64,000 bases of DNA from Alternaria dauci (GCF_042100115.1 NC_091275.1:744001-808000); one strand, 5' to 3'; positions 1 to 10,782 are shown, counted from the first letter of the stretch. Made by a program: numbers and translations. The notes: generated by a model from the letters alone, not told the origin.

Positions 1-450
1 TGTAGAGCTGGTATTCCTCCAAGCGTGCATTGTACCTCTCTGAATTGCGACATCTCCTCTCTTCATTAACCTTGTCTCTCCCGAATCTAGTACCAACTCC
101 ATTTCACCTTCCAACACTACACCATAATCTAGAGAGACTGTGCGATGCATTGGCGACAGGTGGCCAGGTGCTACATCGACGAATCGTAGAACTGTTCCCC
201 CTGAAGAGACCAGACCCGGGGGCGATTCAAGGTAAGGCTGGTAAACTGCGAGGTCGGCGTCTTTGTTCAGGTCGACCGGAAATCCTTTGGTGACATATGC
301 GAGCCGGAAGTCTGCGCCAGGAATATGGTTTACTTTGGCTTCTTCTGGGATGGCATCGGAGAATATGGCTTTCTTAGTGGTAGGATCGTGGGTTGTGATG
401 AAGCGATTGACTGTAGGTAGATCATTCGTGATTTCGGATTTGGACGCCAT
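1..450 (-). CDS. Cupin-domain protein (3' end beyond the window)
   Basis: Reverse-strand reading from the ATG at 450 stays open for 150 codons to the left edge, so the gene is cut by the window. The N-terminal ~75 residues carry no motif I can name. Residues ~95-145 form a single-domain cupin barrel: a first motif with MHRT...DYGVVLEGE and a second with GDVAIQRGTMHAWRN. In the classical metal site the first motif has two histidines; here only one is present, which is common in a fungal cupin subfamily with the HRT..DYG signature. Such proteins are often dioxygenase-, decarboxylase- or isomerase-like enzymes in aromatic or polyketide metabolism, but the substrate cannot be read from this sequence. 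It diverges from a fumarylacetoacetase gene 779 bp away, which suggests a shared promoter and a role in aromatic breakdown (inference). Confidence 0.85.
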   Translation of the reverse strand, partial: MASKSEITNDLPTVNRFITTHDPTTKKAIFSDAIPEEAKVNHIPGADFRLAYVTKGFPVDLNKDADLAVYQPYLESPPGLVSSGGTVLRFVDVAPGHLSPMHRTVSLDYGVVLEGEMELVLDSGETRLMKRGDVAIQRGTMHAWRNTSST

Positions 451-1229
451 GATGAAGTATAGACTGTAGACTGGTGGAGGTGACAAGGTAGTAGAAAGTG
501 AAGATGATGGTATCGTAGTAAACTGGTCAGAATACAGAACGAAACTTTACAACAGATTCAACGGATGATAGTCAAATGATCTAAAGAGTGAAACGTTTGT
601 CGAAGGGCTCGTCCGTAGCTTCCCGATGTGGAGGACATGTTCACAGACCCTAGATTTAGCATCTGCTGACGCATACTCGGTACATCCCGTGTGGGGTCTT
701 GTACGAGGAATTAGTCAGATCGCTTTGTTTCGGACAAGCGGTATATCTGTTGATGGATGAGGGTCTGTGGGAAAGCTTGAGCAGGAGACAGAAATGCCAT
801 AGAGCGCAGGTGGTACGTGTTGTCCTTATCGATTACGAAACACGCTTGTCCACTTTCGTGCTAGAGAGAACACGTTCCCGCGGCCGTCTTTCCGCGAAGT
901 CTGAATCTAGGACCTACACCTGCGTCAACTTCGACCGGATAATCAGGGCACGCTCAGTCCCCACTATCAGTACCTCGTCCAATACAATGGTCACTGCGTC
1001 GTCTGGTTATAGTAGCACACATGCGGAGATGGGATGTGGAGGGACAGTGTCCGAGATGTGCATCCCACCTACACGCGCTGTCAGCTTCACCAGTCGCGAC
1101 TCTAGATTCGGGTAAAACTTCGAGACTACAATCTGGGATTTGGATATTGCGAATTTGATACCACAAGCTGCTTTGTTCTGACGCGTTAACTGACACTCTG
1201 ATACCAGCAAAGCTCTGCTTCTCCACACA
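451..1229. promoter_or_regulatory. Divergent intergenic region between cupin and fumarylacetoacetase genes
   Basis: These 779 bp lie between two start codons pointing away from each other. The open frames seen here (for example 699-1115 on the plus strand) have no recognisable domain and look like chance. It is presumably a bidirectional promoter; I could not identify a specific factor-binding site. Confidence 0.5.
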
Positions 1230-2465
1230 ATGGCAGACAAAATGGCAGACAATTACGCTTCGCATTTTAGCGCGAACAACATCCCGTATGGGATCGCAAG
1301 CTCCTCGAAACGCCACGTACCACAGTGTGCGACACGAATCGGTGATGAAGTCATCTTCCTGGCAGAGCTCGCGGAGCACGATTCCTTCAAGGCCATTGCA
1401 GCGCCGCTATCTTCCATCTTCCGCGAACCCACATTGAACACGTTCGCCGCTCTACCGAAGGCCATTCAAAGTGAAGTCCGGTCCGCGGTACAAGAAGCAT
1501 ACAGCAGCAAGTCATATTCCAAGTACTCAGAAAATATCAACGATATTACCCTCCATATGCCAGTACATGTCGGAGACTTCACAGACTACAGCGCTTCTGC
1601 CAACCACGTTCTCAATGCAGGAGAAGCAGTACAAGGAGTTCGTGCCTATCCTCCGGCTTTCAAGAAATACCCTGTGGGTTATGCAGGTCGGTCAAGTTCG
1701 ATCACTGTGTCAGGAGCGTCCGTCACGAGACCCTTGGGTCAGTTCATCGAAGACTATACCGTTGCAGAAAAGAAGATCATCTTTGGGCCATCGCGGGGCT
1801 TGGATTACGAGATGGAGATTGCTGCAGTCATTGGAAAGCCTGTGGAAGCTGGGGCTTGTCTGAACGCAAAGGACGCGGACGACCACATATTTGGCCTAGT
1901 TTTACTGAACGACTGGAGCGCAAGAGACATTCAAGGCTTGGAAATGAACCCCCTAGGCCCGTTTAATGGAAAGAACTTCATGACTTCAATCACGCCTTGG
2001 GTTGTTACGCTAGAAGCTTTAAAGGCTCACGAAGTTCCAGCCCCGCCTCGGATGGAGCCTGTAGCCTCTTTCATGGACGACCCCAAAAGTGTCAACTACG
2101 ACATCCAGCTCGAAGGTCAGATCATCCGGAACGGTAATCAGACCACAACATGCAAAGTTGGCTTCGAAACAATGTACTGGACCTTTAGACATATGTTAGC
2201 GCACCACGCTATTGGCGGCTGTTCACTCCGGACAGGAGATCTGATCGCCAGTGGAACAGTATCTGGCGAACAGGATCATGAACACGGATGTCTGCTCGAG
2301 TTGACGAAGAACGGCAAGGTTCCAAGCAAGCTGAGCGATGGATCCGAGCTACGCTACCTCAATGATGGGGATGAAGTTCGTTATATAGGTGTGGTTGGTG
2401 ATGGAAGCGCCGGAGTCGGATTCGGAGCGTGTGTTGGTACCGTAAAGCCTGCCCGGAAAGTATAA
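1230..2465 (+). CDS. fahA: Fumarylacetoacetase (fumarylacetoacetate hydrolase family)
   Basis: Single-exon gene for 411 residues, close to the ~420 usual for the family. It hydrolyses fumarylacetoacetate to fumarate and acetoacetate, the last step of tyrosine/phenylalanine and homogentisate catabolism, in the cytosol. The N-terminal ~115 residues match the SH3-like domain; the catalytic FAH fold follows, with RSSSITVSGASVTRP around residue 160, the metal-binding acidic pair in DYEMEIAAVIG near 192-202, the metal aspartate in NDWSARD near 228 and a lysine in FNGKNF near 247. I use the first ATG (1230); a second in-frame ATG 12 bp later is equally possible. Its divergent neighbour is a cupin gene rather than the maleylacetoacetate isomerase or homogentisate dioxygenase found with fahA in Aspergillus, so it may be a second, pathway-specific paralog acting on a related fumaryl- or acyl-pyruvate (inference). 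Confidence 0.93.
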   Translation: MADKMADNYASHFSANNIPYGIASSSKRHVPQCATRIGDEVIFLAELAEHDSFKAIAAPLSSIFREPTLNTFAALPKAIQSEVRSAVQEAYSSKSYSKYSENINDITLHMPVHVGDFTDYSASANHVLNAGEAVQGVRAYPPAFKKYPVGYAGRSSSITVSGASVTRPLGQFIEDYTVAEKKIIFGPSRGLDYEMEIAAVIGKPVEAGACLNAKDADDHIFGLVLLNDWSARDIQGLEMNPLGPFNGKNFMTSITPWVVTLEALKAHEVPAPPRMEPVASFMDDPKSVNYDIQLEGQIIRNGNQTTTCKVGFETMYWTFRHMLAHHAIGGCSLRTGDLIASGTVSGEQDHEHGCLLELTKNGKVPSKLSDGSELRYLNDGDEVRYIGVVGDGSAGVGFGACVGTVKPARKV

Positions 2466-2961
2466 GAGAGTCCAAGCATCTCCTCAATGGCAACCGCTGC
2501 AGCTTTCGGCTGGGGAAGGGGTGAGACACAATGGCTGTACAGTTTGGGTGGGGTTGACCAATGTTTAGCTGCGCCCTAGTTTAACAATTGGTTGGCAAGC
2601 GTGGTACGAATGCGAGAGGCTGCATACTACCACCAAAAAGATCATTGAACTGGAGCCTTCCAATGACTTATCGGTCCTTTAGGCTCTATACATTGGACCC
2701 TAAGTCTCTCTGGCGACGTGAAGCCCAGCCCCGTGATGTAGCCTCTCGCGCGCAGTCCATAAGTCTCAGCTTCCATCTCATTCTATTATCCTTTCTTACG
2801 TTGCAAACTTGTCTTCACGTGAGCTTCTTCCGACTTTCAGTATCTTCTCGACTAACGGCAAACGGAAAGAGGCTGTTCCACACGTGTGTTGCAGACACAG
2901 CTTCATTCCTTGCAAGACTCGGCCAGTTTTCGAGTCTGCAGAAGACTATGACCATACAATC
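2466..2961. other. Intergenic region upstream of the RBR ligase gene
   Basis: A 405-bp open frame (2588-2992) spans most of this stretch, but it has no domain and ends just after the proposed first exon of the next gene. Its second half is pyrimidine-rich, as fungal 5' leaders often are. I read it as terminator plus promoter and 5' UTR. Confidence 0.4.
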
Positions 2962-5186
2962 ATGGTTGAGTAAGTACCATCCCGATGGTTGACCTACTTT
3001 TCCATGATCCAGTATGTCGCGTTCCTAAACATCAGTGTTGACATGTTGTCCAGATGCCACTCCACAGCCGAGCAACCGGGTCGACCGTCGAAACTCGCCT
3101 TTGGGGAACGCGTATCCCAAAAGTTTAAGCCCCAGATCGGAAAACGCAAGCGGTCGACGAGCGCCCCTTGTGCAGTTACGTCTGAGGTCGATCAATCTGA
3201 AAATGTAACGCCAGGTCCAAGCGCTCAAGATTCCTTTCTCCCTAACCACGTGCGCACGTGTCGGATGGCGTCACAGCCTGTCAAACGGATGTTTCTGAAG
3301 GCTCGTTCAGGTACACGCCAAAATGACCCTGTGCAGCCCGGACCAAGTTTCAGTATATTATCTCTCGCATTTCCCGAGCCATACATTGATCACCCTACCA
3401 CTACGCACGCATCTCCGCAAGACTCGGGGATCGCGGAACAACGACACGAAACGCCCAGGCTACACAGAAAAGAACCACCCCAGCTCACCGTAAGAGACGC
3501 GCTTGCAGAGCGGTTCGTGAAGTTGCGGCTACCGGCTACCACGCATACACCACCAGCACCTTCCGAAGTCCCAGCGTCCCAGGGTACAACAAACTTCTCG
3601 TTTCCCTTCCAACATTCCAATTCGACCAAATCTGCAAAATCAGCTTGGAATAGAATGGCTTCCTCGAATCCCTTCTCGCCCAATTCTCGAGGACAACTGC
3701 ACTCAGACACAAATCGAATGAATGCAAGACATCGCCGACGAGGAGAAAACAGCATGGATCCCATATTTGTCGATGGTGATAGTGCAGATCACCTGAGCTT
3801 TGATCCCAATAGCAGTGTGCGTGATCCCAGGTACACACAGGCCTTTCACTCCACCGGACTATCACGTCAATTGATGAACCGACGACGAACTCGACCTGAT
3901 CGTCTAGACCAGAGTCCCCGCGAACCATATATTGGCTGTAGAGGCTTCCTAACACCTAATGGTATTATAGTTCCCAATGACTCTGACGATTCGGAATCTG
4001 GACTTCCAGCTTTTGCCTCGGATCGTACAAGTCCTGCTCTACATGTACGCAATGTCATTCCAGTTCTTGGGGCCCAAGAGGATAGAGACAGCCAGCTTGC
4101 TCGGCGCCTACAAGAGGAGAGGTATTTACCAAATTCATCGCGGCTCGCAGTGAGCGACTCAATATTACCACATCACTATCGCTACCATAGCCAAAGAATC
4201 ATACATGATTCATATATGGCTCAACAACCGGGAATGTCGCGGCTGGCAGAGAGATATGTATTGGAAGGAGCTCAAGCAAAGTCTTCTGAGACTGGACGAT
4301 TGAATAGTCTACGGCAGGCTATTACTCATATTGGAACACCAGAAAGTTCTGTCAACATGAACTCGGCCGCAGACGAAGGGACGCATCTACAGCATCGTAG
4401 CTGCCTTGTCTGCGACAATAACATTGCCGTTGGCGATCTACCTTCACTCGCCAAGTGTGAACATCGACCCGAGACATGCGCAGACTGTTATTCGAACTGG
4501 ATAACTGCGCAGCTTCAAGGCAGTAGCTGGCGTGAAGCTAAATGTCCGGTGAACAATTGCAATGTCGTCTTGTCGTACCGTGAGATACGGCTATACGCGG
4601 ACTCTGAGACGTTCCAGAAGTATGACACATTCAAGACCCGGGCTCTCATTAGTGAAGATCGTAAGTCATAATTCCATGTGTCTCGACAGGCTAGGGAGGT
4701 AAAGGCTAACAAGAGCAGCCAATTTTCGATGGTGTCGGGCCCCGGGATGTAGTTCTGGCCAGATCCATACGAGCGGCACCGCAGGTAACATCTTCACCTG
4801 TTCGGCATGTGGAACCAAAGCTTGTGTTGTCCACGGGAACACATGGCACGAAGGCGAGACGTGCGCTGAGTTTGACTACCGATCCTCGGGTCGTAAGCAA
4901 CGAGATCAACGGGCGCAAGAAGAAGCGAGCCTCAAAGCAATCAGGAAGTTTACCAAGAAGTGCCCTGGTCCTGGATGCAATTGGAACATTCAAAAAAGCA
5001 ATGGGTGCGATCACATGACATGTAAGGTCCACCTCCCCCAACGCAGATCTTTTATTGAGAATTATAGGTGTAAAGTGCGGTCACGAGTTCTGTTGGATTT
5101 GCCTTTGTGACTATAGAAAGATCTTGCGAATCGGCAATCAAGTCCATGCGAGGACATGCGCTTACCACCCATCGAATCTTCCCTAG
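2962..5186 (+). CDS. RBR-type (RING1-IBR-RING2) E3 ubiquitin ligase
   Basis: Proposed exons 2962-2969, 3054-4660, 4719-5021 and 5068-5186 give 678 residues. The C-terminal third is a full RBR module: RING1 (about 452-520, starting CLVCDNN), IBR (about 535-600, FRWCRAPGC...FTCSACGTKAC) and RING2 (about 617-665, CPGPGCNWNIQKSNGCDHMTC). The cysteine in NGCDHMTC (about 635) is in the position of the RING2 catalytic thioester residue, so it should act as a RING/HECT hybrid that takes ubiquitin from an E2 before passing it to substrate. The first ~440 residues are low-complexity, Ser/Pro/Arg-rich and probably disordered, with no recognised substrate-binding domain. The start is uncertain: an 8-nt first exon gives MVE joined to CHSTAEQ, while an in-frame ATG at 3043 inside the proposed intron is the alternative. 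Introns at 4661 and 5022 have good splice sites and restore unbroken zinc-ligand spacing. Confidence 0.85.
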
Positions 5187-5702
5187 TCTTGAACAGCAGG
5201 AGACGTTGGCGTCGGGTATTTTGCGCTTTCGCTGTAAGAACATGGGATTTGTGAGAAGGAGGAGTCAGCACACATGCAGCAGTCATATACATTCTTACAT
5301 CTCTGGAACTTCAGTTGTAGCTTGAATGTACGCAAAGTTTTACCGTGCTATACGGTGTATACGCTGTAAAATTACACCGCGATTACCTAGGTACAGTAGC
5401 GCCATGTGTTGATGTCAAGGACTCGGAGTCTGCTGACTCCGATTGGCGCGTAGTCCCGTTAGCCTGTAGCAACATCCAAATCTGTACCTCTTGTCAACAA
5501 ACACAAGGACCTCACCGCTGCATTCTGTGCCATTGGTCGTTTGCGCTTTGTGCTTAGCCTTCATGGTTGCGTTGTAACGGCATTTGTAACTTTTTCTAGC
5601 GCCGGCTTTCTTACTTGTCACTTTTACCGTCCCACGCATAATCTTTTTTACAAGTCTGAACCCCTTTCACCGCACATCGCCACAACCGCGACTACAGCCA
5701 CC
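5187..5702. other. Intergenic region upstream of ERG4
   Basis: 516 bp between the RBR stop and the ERG4 start. Short chance ORFs only. The last ~100 bp are pyrimidine- and ACC-rich and lead into ACCATG at 5703, consistent with promoter and 5' UTR. Confidence 0.4.
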
Positions 5703-7526
5703 ATGTCAATGCGAGTGACGCGTTCGCAGGCCGGAAAGACGCCCCAGTGAGTGCATTTCAGGTGGTACACGCGTGTTGTGCACATCCGTGCATTAGTTGC
5801 TGACATGCATAATGCAGAAAGCCCGACCGTCCTGGCTTCGTCGAGACCCCCGGACGCAGAAAGTCGCAACGCAAGTCGCTTGCCTCCGATGGATACGAGT
5901 CGACGCCCGAGCCCGAGAACTTCCTCAAGCCTTTCAAGTCCAACGAGGGCGGTGTGAACCAAGAGGCCGAGGAGAAGAGCAATGGACACTCCAATGGAAA
6001 TGGACACGCGAACGGAAACGGAAACGCGTACACGAACGGCCACGCAAATGGACACAGCAATGGCAACGCAAATGGACACGCAAAAAGCGAAAAGGAGATT
6101 GTCGAGCTGGACTACAAGATGGAGGCGGAAAAGTTCTTCTCTCCAAAGGACAAATCTGGCCTGCATGAGTTCGGTGGTGCCATTGGCATGGGCAGCATGA
6201 TGATCTGCTTCCCAGCGCTCATGTACTACATGTGGATTGGAGCCACCTTCTACGACGGCAAATTCCCTACGCCGACCAAGGGCCAGAGCTACGGAGACTT
6301 CTTCGGACACATGTGGTATCTTGTAAAGACGGAAGCCTCCCCCAACAACAAGGCGTGGCAGATTTACTGGTTCTTTGGACTCATGCAGATGGCCTTTTAC
6401 ATGTTCATGCCCGGCGTCTACCGCAAGGGCAAGGCGCTTCCCCATCTTGGTGGAAAGCAGCTCGACTACTACTGCTCGGCTATGTGGTCTTTCTACTCCA
6501 GCATCGTCATCATGCTGGCTCTCCATTTCACTGGCGTCTTCAAGCTGTACACTCTGATCGACGAATTCGGTCATATCATGAGCGTGGCCATCCTCTCCGG
6601 CTTCCTCTGCTCCACTATCGCATACGTCTCAGCCCGCGTCCGCGGTGCTACTGTCCGAATGACCGACAACCTCATCGTCGACTTCTTTCTCGGCTCAGAG
6701 CTCAACCCTAGACTATTTGGTATTCTGGACTTCAAGATGTTCCTCGAGGTCCGCATTCCATGGTTTATCCTCTTCTTCCTTTCTCTCGGCACCTGTTTGA
6801 AGCAGTACGAGCAATATGGCTACGTGTCTCTTGAGGCCATCTTTCTGCTTTTCGCACACTACCTGTACGCGGGTGCGTGCGCAAAGGGCGAGCACCTCAT
6901 CATCACAACCTGGGACATGTACTACGAGAAGCTCGGTTTCATGCTCATCTTCTGGAACATGGCTGGTGTGCCTCTTTCGTACTGCCACTGCACCCTGTTC
7001 ATCGCTAACCACCATCCTTCGGAATACGGCCTGCCAACCTGGTTCACTGCCCTCCTTACCCTCGCCTACCTCTACGTCTACTACATCTGGGATACTACCA
7101 ACTCGCAAAAGAACCAGTTCCGTCAGGAGGAACGCGGCGTCGTCGACGAGCGCACTACCTTCCCCTATTTCAAATATGGACGCATCGCCAACCCAAAGAC
7201 CATCCAGACGTCTCATGGAAACAAGATTCTGGCTGACGGTTGGTACGGCAAAGCGCGCAAGATTCACTACACGTGTGATCTCTTTTTCGCCCTCAGCTGG
7301 GGCCTCATTACTGGGTTCAAGAGTCCGTTCCCTTGGTTCTACTCCGTGTTCTTCGCGGGCATGATTATTCACAGGGCGTTGAGGGATATTGAAAAGTGCA
7401 GGGAGAAGTATGGCGAAGCATGGAAAGAGTATGAGAGGCAGGTGCCTTATTTGTTCATTCCGGTAAGTCCAATCATCTTCCGTCTTGAACGAAATGGTGC
7501 TAACATGATTCTAGTACGTTTTCTAA
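5703..7526 (+). CDS. ERG4: Delta(24(24(1)))-sterol reductase (C-24(28) sterol reductase)
   Basis: Exons 5703-5746, 5818-7462 and 7515-7526 encode 566 residues. The enzyme catalyses the last step of ergosterol synthesis, NADPH-dependent reduction of the C24(28) double bond, in the ER membrane. The body is a multi-span membrane protein of the ERG4/ERG24 family. It has the C-terminal signatures [13 protein letters not shown] and [18 protein letters not shown], and ends VPYLFIPYVF, typical of Erg4 rather than Erg24. The last four codons, including stop, come from a 12-nt terminal exon after a 52-bp intron. The first intron (71 bp) separates [15 protein letters not shown] from the rest. The ~135-residue N-terminal tail is unusual in containing a run of Asn-Gly-His/Ala repeats (5981-6082), probably a disordered cytosolic linker. 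Confidence 0.93.
5981..6082 (+). repeat. Hexanucleotide-like coding repeat (Asn-Gly-His/Asn) in ERG4
   Basis: About 100 bp built from imperfect units of AAYGGN plus CAC, AAC or GCN, translated as NG, NGH, NGN and NGHA steps between residues ~70 and ~105 of ERG4. The units vary at third positions. It lies in the hydrophilic tail before the first membrane segment, so length change would be tolerated. Confidence 0.8.
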
Positions 7527-7917
7527 GTTTATAATGTCCATGTCAACTTTGTCCCTCGCCCATCGCTTTGATCTTTTATGATCTACCCCGTCTCCGGACT
7601 TTTTTTGCGCGACGGACTGTTTTGTAGTATACCATACCATTCTTCTCGCAGTTCCAAGTTCGGCTAGGGTGGATTGGTATCGTAATGTTTGTAATGGCAG
7701 TAGTAATGTATGATGTGATGTACCAGACTGGCCCAAAAGGAAAAGTGAAACTCTATGCACGCCCATCCAGGCGGCGAAACGCGAACCCCTGTACGTGTGC
7801 CAAGCCTTGCGTCAGCGGGCCCTAGGCGCCAAAAGTTTAGACCTTCATCATTCGTGTTCGCAAACTGTCCTCTTACACCACACCACAGATCGATCGCAGC
7901 CCCGCGCACCGCCCACC
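7527..7917. other. Intergenic region between ERG4 and the MPDU1-like gene
   Basis: 391 bp with the ERG4 3' UTR and the promoter of the next gene. Chance ORFs only; the 5' leader just before 7918 is C/A-rich and ends in CCCACCATGG, a strong fungal start context. Confidence 0.4.
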
Positions 7918-8869
7918 ATGGACGCTCTCAAATCCGCCCTCCAGCCCATAACCCACAACCTTCCGCAGCCCATCGCCGACGTGGGCATCTCCCTCCTCGG
8001 CCCCTCATGCTACAAAACGCTCGTCTACAACGTCGACCTCACGGCCACCGAATGCGTCAAGCTGGCCATCTCCAAAGGCCTCGGCATTGGCATCATCGGC
8101 GCCTCGTCCATCGTTAAGATCCCACAGCTGCTCAAGCTGCTCAACAGCCAGTCTGCCGAGGGTCTTTCGTTCCTCTCGTACCTGCTCGAGTCCAGTTCGT
8201 ACCTCATTTCGCTGGCGTACAATGTGCGCCATGGATTCCCGTTTAGCACGTACGGCGAGACGGCTTTGATTCTCGTGCAGAACATTGCTATTGCGAGTTT
8301 GGTGCTCAAGTACAGTGGGCAAGGTCTTGGTATCGCGGGGTGGGTTGGTGGTCTGGCTGTTGCGGGTGCGGCGTTGTTCAACGAGGAATGGGTTGGTGCG
8401 GAGAGGTTGAGTCTGTTGCAGGCTACGGCTGGTGTGCTTGGTGTGGCCAGTAAAGTGCCGCAGATTCTGACGGTGTGGAGTGAGGGCTCGACGGGCCAGT
8501 TGAGCGCTTTTACTGTAAGTTCTTGTCATTCCTATGCTACGCGATGAGAAAGGGGTAGTTTCCTGACGTGGTTTTTTCTAGGTCGTCAACTACCTCCTCG
8601 GTTCCCTCTCTCGCATCTTCACCACCCTCCAGGAAGTCGACGACCCGCTCATTCTCTACGGCTTTATGGCTGGTTTCGCCCTCAACGCTATTCTCTTCCT
8701 CCAGGTCTTGTACTACTGGAACGCTCCGGCGTCCAAGACGCAATCCAAGAAACTGGAGGAGCCCATCGCAGCGGACAAGAAGGAAACTGCGCGCGCCGTC
8801 GCGAGCGGAGCTGCGCCGTCGTATGCGGAAAAGGCAGGCAAGAGTCCTAGCACAAGACGCAGGGGATAG
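7918..8869 (+). CDS. MPDU1: Mannose-P-dolichol utilization defect 1-like PQ-loop protein
   Basis: Exons 7918-8514 and 8582-8869 encode 294 residues. Members of this family are ER membrane proteins needed for use of dolichol-phosphate-mannose and -glucose in N-glycan, O-mannose and GPI-anchor synthesis. Two PQ-loop repeats are visible: SSIVKIPQLLKLLNSQSAEG near residue 62 and ASKVPQILTVWSEGSTGQLS near 180. Several hydrophobic helices surround them, and a charged C-terminal tail is rich in Lys, Glu and Ala. The single 67-bp intron falls right after the second PQ loop (SAFT joined to VVNYLLGS). The start at 7918 has a CCACCATGG context. An ATG in the same frame at 7795 is possible but would add residues without family character. 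Confidence 0.88.
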
Positions 8870-9081
8870 ATCAAACTCTCTGCTTTCCGGGCTGTTGGCC
8901 ATTTTGGATTTTCAATAGTTTTAATACACATCTGACTTGCGACTCCATGGCTGTGCCTTGACTGATGATTACACGTATATTCAATACACGAAGCATGCTA
9001 ATCTATGCTCAATCGCATGCTTTTGGGGAAAGGAAACATTTTCAACATTGACATTGCAAAACAGCAGTTTCCTTCTCATTT

Positions 9082-10782
9082 TCATATCTGCTGAGGCGTA
9101 GTACCTACAGCGTGTGGCGGAGGCATTGGTGGAACCTCTCTCCTGTCAGACAAATCTCCAGTTGGTGACATCATAGTTTGCTGATTCTGTAGGACGGTAT
9201 TGACTGGAGGTGGAGGTGTAGGTACAGGCGAGATACCTGGTGGTGGGTGGTATCCCGTGTCCGTCAACCTTCCATTTACTGGATTGTAAACACCAGTGCC
9301 CCTCGATTGCAACTCGTAGTTGTCATCGTCTTCCGAAGACGAATAGTCGTAAGTGTCCATCTGACGTTGACGCGCGACATCCGCGGCAAACGGGTTTGTG
9401 GCCGGCAACTGGTTCTGGTACGTGTGTACTTTCGAGGTCATGGTAGATCCCATGGTGCCAGTTCGGTAGTTGCTCGATGCTGCTGTGTCGCTTCGATCTA
9501 CGCCATACTGCGATCCTGATTCCTGGCGTCTGCGTTGAGAGTTGTGGATTTGTTGGCGAAAGACGTTGCCTGTGCGTTCGGCGCTACCCTCGGGTACTGC
9601 AGTCGTAGAAGAATAGCCAGACGCTTCTCCGCGCTCCACGTCCACGGGCTTGTCCATGCGCTGTAGCGGCTGCACGTCCTCGTCGATCATTATTGTGGGT
9701 TGTGGCGGTGCGCGTGATGCCTTGCCCCAGGCTCGAATCGGGTATGCGCGTCCTTTGCGCCATGTCTCGGAGACGGGCGGGAAGTATTGGCGGTAAGAGC
9801 CCCAAGCTACGAGTATGCCCAGTAGGGCGCCGGACAGGACGTCGAATGGGTGATGGCGCGCATCCATGATACGTGTGCCTGTGATGAGAGCAGCGCCGAG
9901 GGCAGGAACCATGACGCAGAAAGACCTCCAGACCTCACCCTTTGCATCCAGGACGTGTAGCTTTCCGGCAAGGTAGATGGAAAGGTAGAAGAGACCAGCG
10001 AAGGAGACTAGAGTGGGTTAGTATTTTTCTTGGGCAGGAGAAGGTGTCGCATACCACTGCTGTGTCCAGACGGAAAGCTCTTGAAGCCATCCTGGAGAAT
10101 ATAGTTGTCCGTCTGCTTGCAAATGTCGATGGTTTGGAGGACGTATGGGCCCGGAACGATCTTGGTTTCGTCTACAATGCAGCGGCTGATGAGATCCGGT
10201 CGCGGCTTGCCAATGGCGTTCTTCAGCGCTCCTGTGATGGTGAAGGCAGCGCCAATGCTCAAGCCAAGGCCCAGTATGCCACAGTTGAGCTCCCACAGGC
10301 GGTCCTTGAACCTATATCGTCCAGCGAGGCGCTTCATACCAGGCCCACGTGCGGGCATCGTCGTCTGGTGCGAGAAAAGTCCGTCGATGACCATTGTGTA
10401 TAGTGTGATGATGATAGCGGGAGCCAGGATTACGTAGACACATAGCCAGATTACGGGTACGCGCTCGTGTTCGGCGAAAGGGTAGTGGAGGGTATAGTTT
10501 TCGAGAGAGAAATGCTGGTGGAAGGGCGGGATCTTGTCGACAATGGCGAAGACTATCATGAGAACACTGTGAGCTTGTTAGTTGGGCTGGGAAGGAGGTC
10601 GTGTGACCGGAAGGGGCGGCCTTGCAGTATGATGAGGTAGTCGCCGATATACCTGCGCTCGTTAGTCTTTACGGCTTTTCTACGCAAGAATAGTGTACGC
10701 ACGAGAAGATGACCTTCTTGGGAAGGCGCTTCTTGGAGAAGGGAAGGCGCTCAGGGAGCTGTTTCGACGTCCAGTCGTCCAT
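9082..10782 (-). CDS. DPP1: PAP2-family lipid phosphate phosphatase (diacylglycerol pyrophosphate phosphatase type)
   Basis: Reverse-strand exons 10782-10703, 10652-10626, 10566-10055 and 10007-9082 give 514 residues. The three phosphatase motifs are complete: KNAIGKPRP (about 151-159), PSGH (201-204) and TRIMDARHHPFD, in which Arg252, His258 and Asp262 fit the R-x5-H-x3-D pattern; His204 and His258 should be the catalytic pair. About six membrane helices are expected, with dephosphorylation of phosphatidate, lysophosphatidate or diacylglycerol pyrophosphate at the vacuole or ER membrane. The C-terminal ~240 residues are hydrophilic, Ser/Pro/Tyr-rich and not part of the fold. The second intron (10625-10567) is best read as GC-AG, since it joins YIGDYLII directly to LVLMIVFA, the spacing of the family; a 41-bp GT-AG alternative inserts six extra residues. 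Confidence 0.88.

Noticed and set aside
699..1115. 138-codon plus-strand ORF between cupin and FAH
   Set aside because: No motif, mixed composition, and it overlaps opposing ORFs within a divergent promoter.
2588..2992. 134-codon ORF upstream of the RBR gene as a possible extra exon
   Set aside because: No splice arrangement links it in frame to the RBR exon better than the short 2962 start; it looks like 5' leader.
5648..6574. 308-codon reverse ORF opposite the ERG4 N-terminal region
   Set aside because: It is antisense to the confident ERG4 exon; the Val/Arg-rich translation mirrors the repeat and codon bias of the sense strand.
6713..7372. 219-codon reverse ORF
   Set aside because: Fully antisense to conserved ERG4 coding sequence, with no domain of its own.
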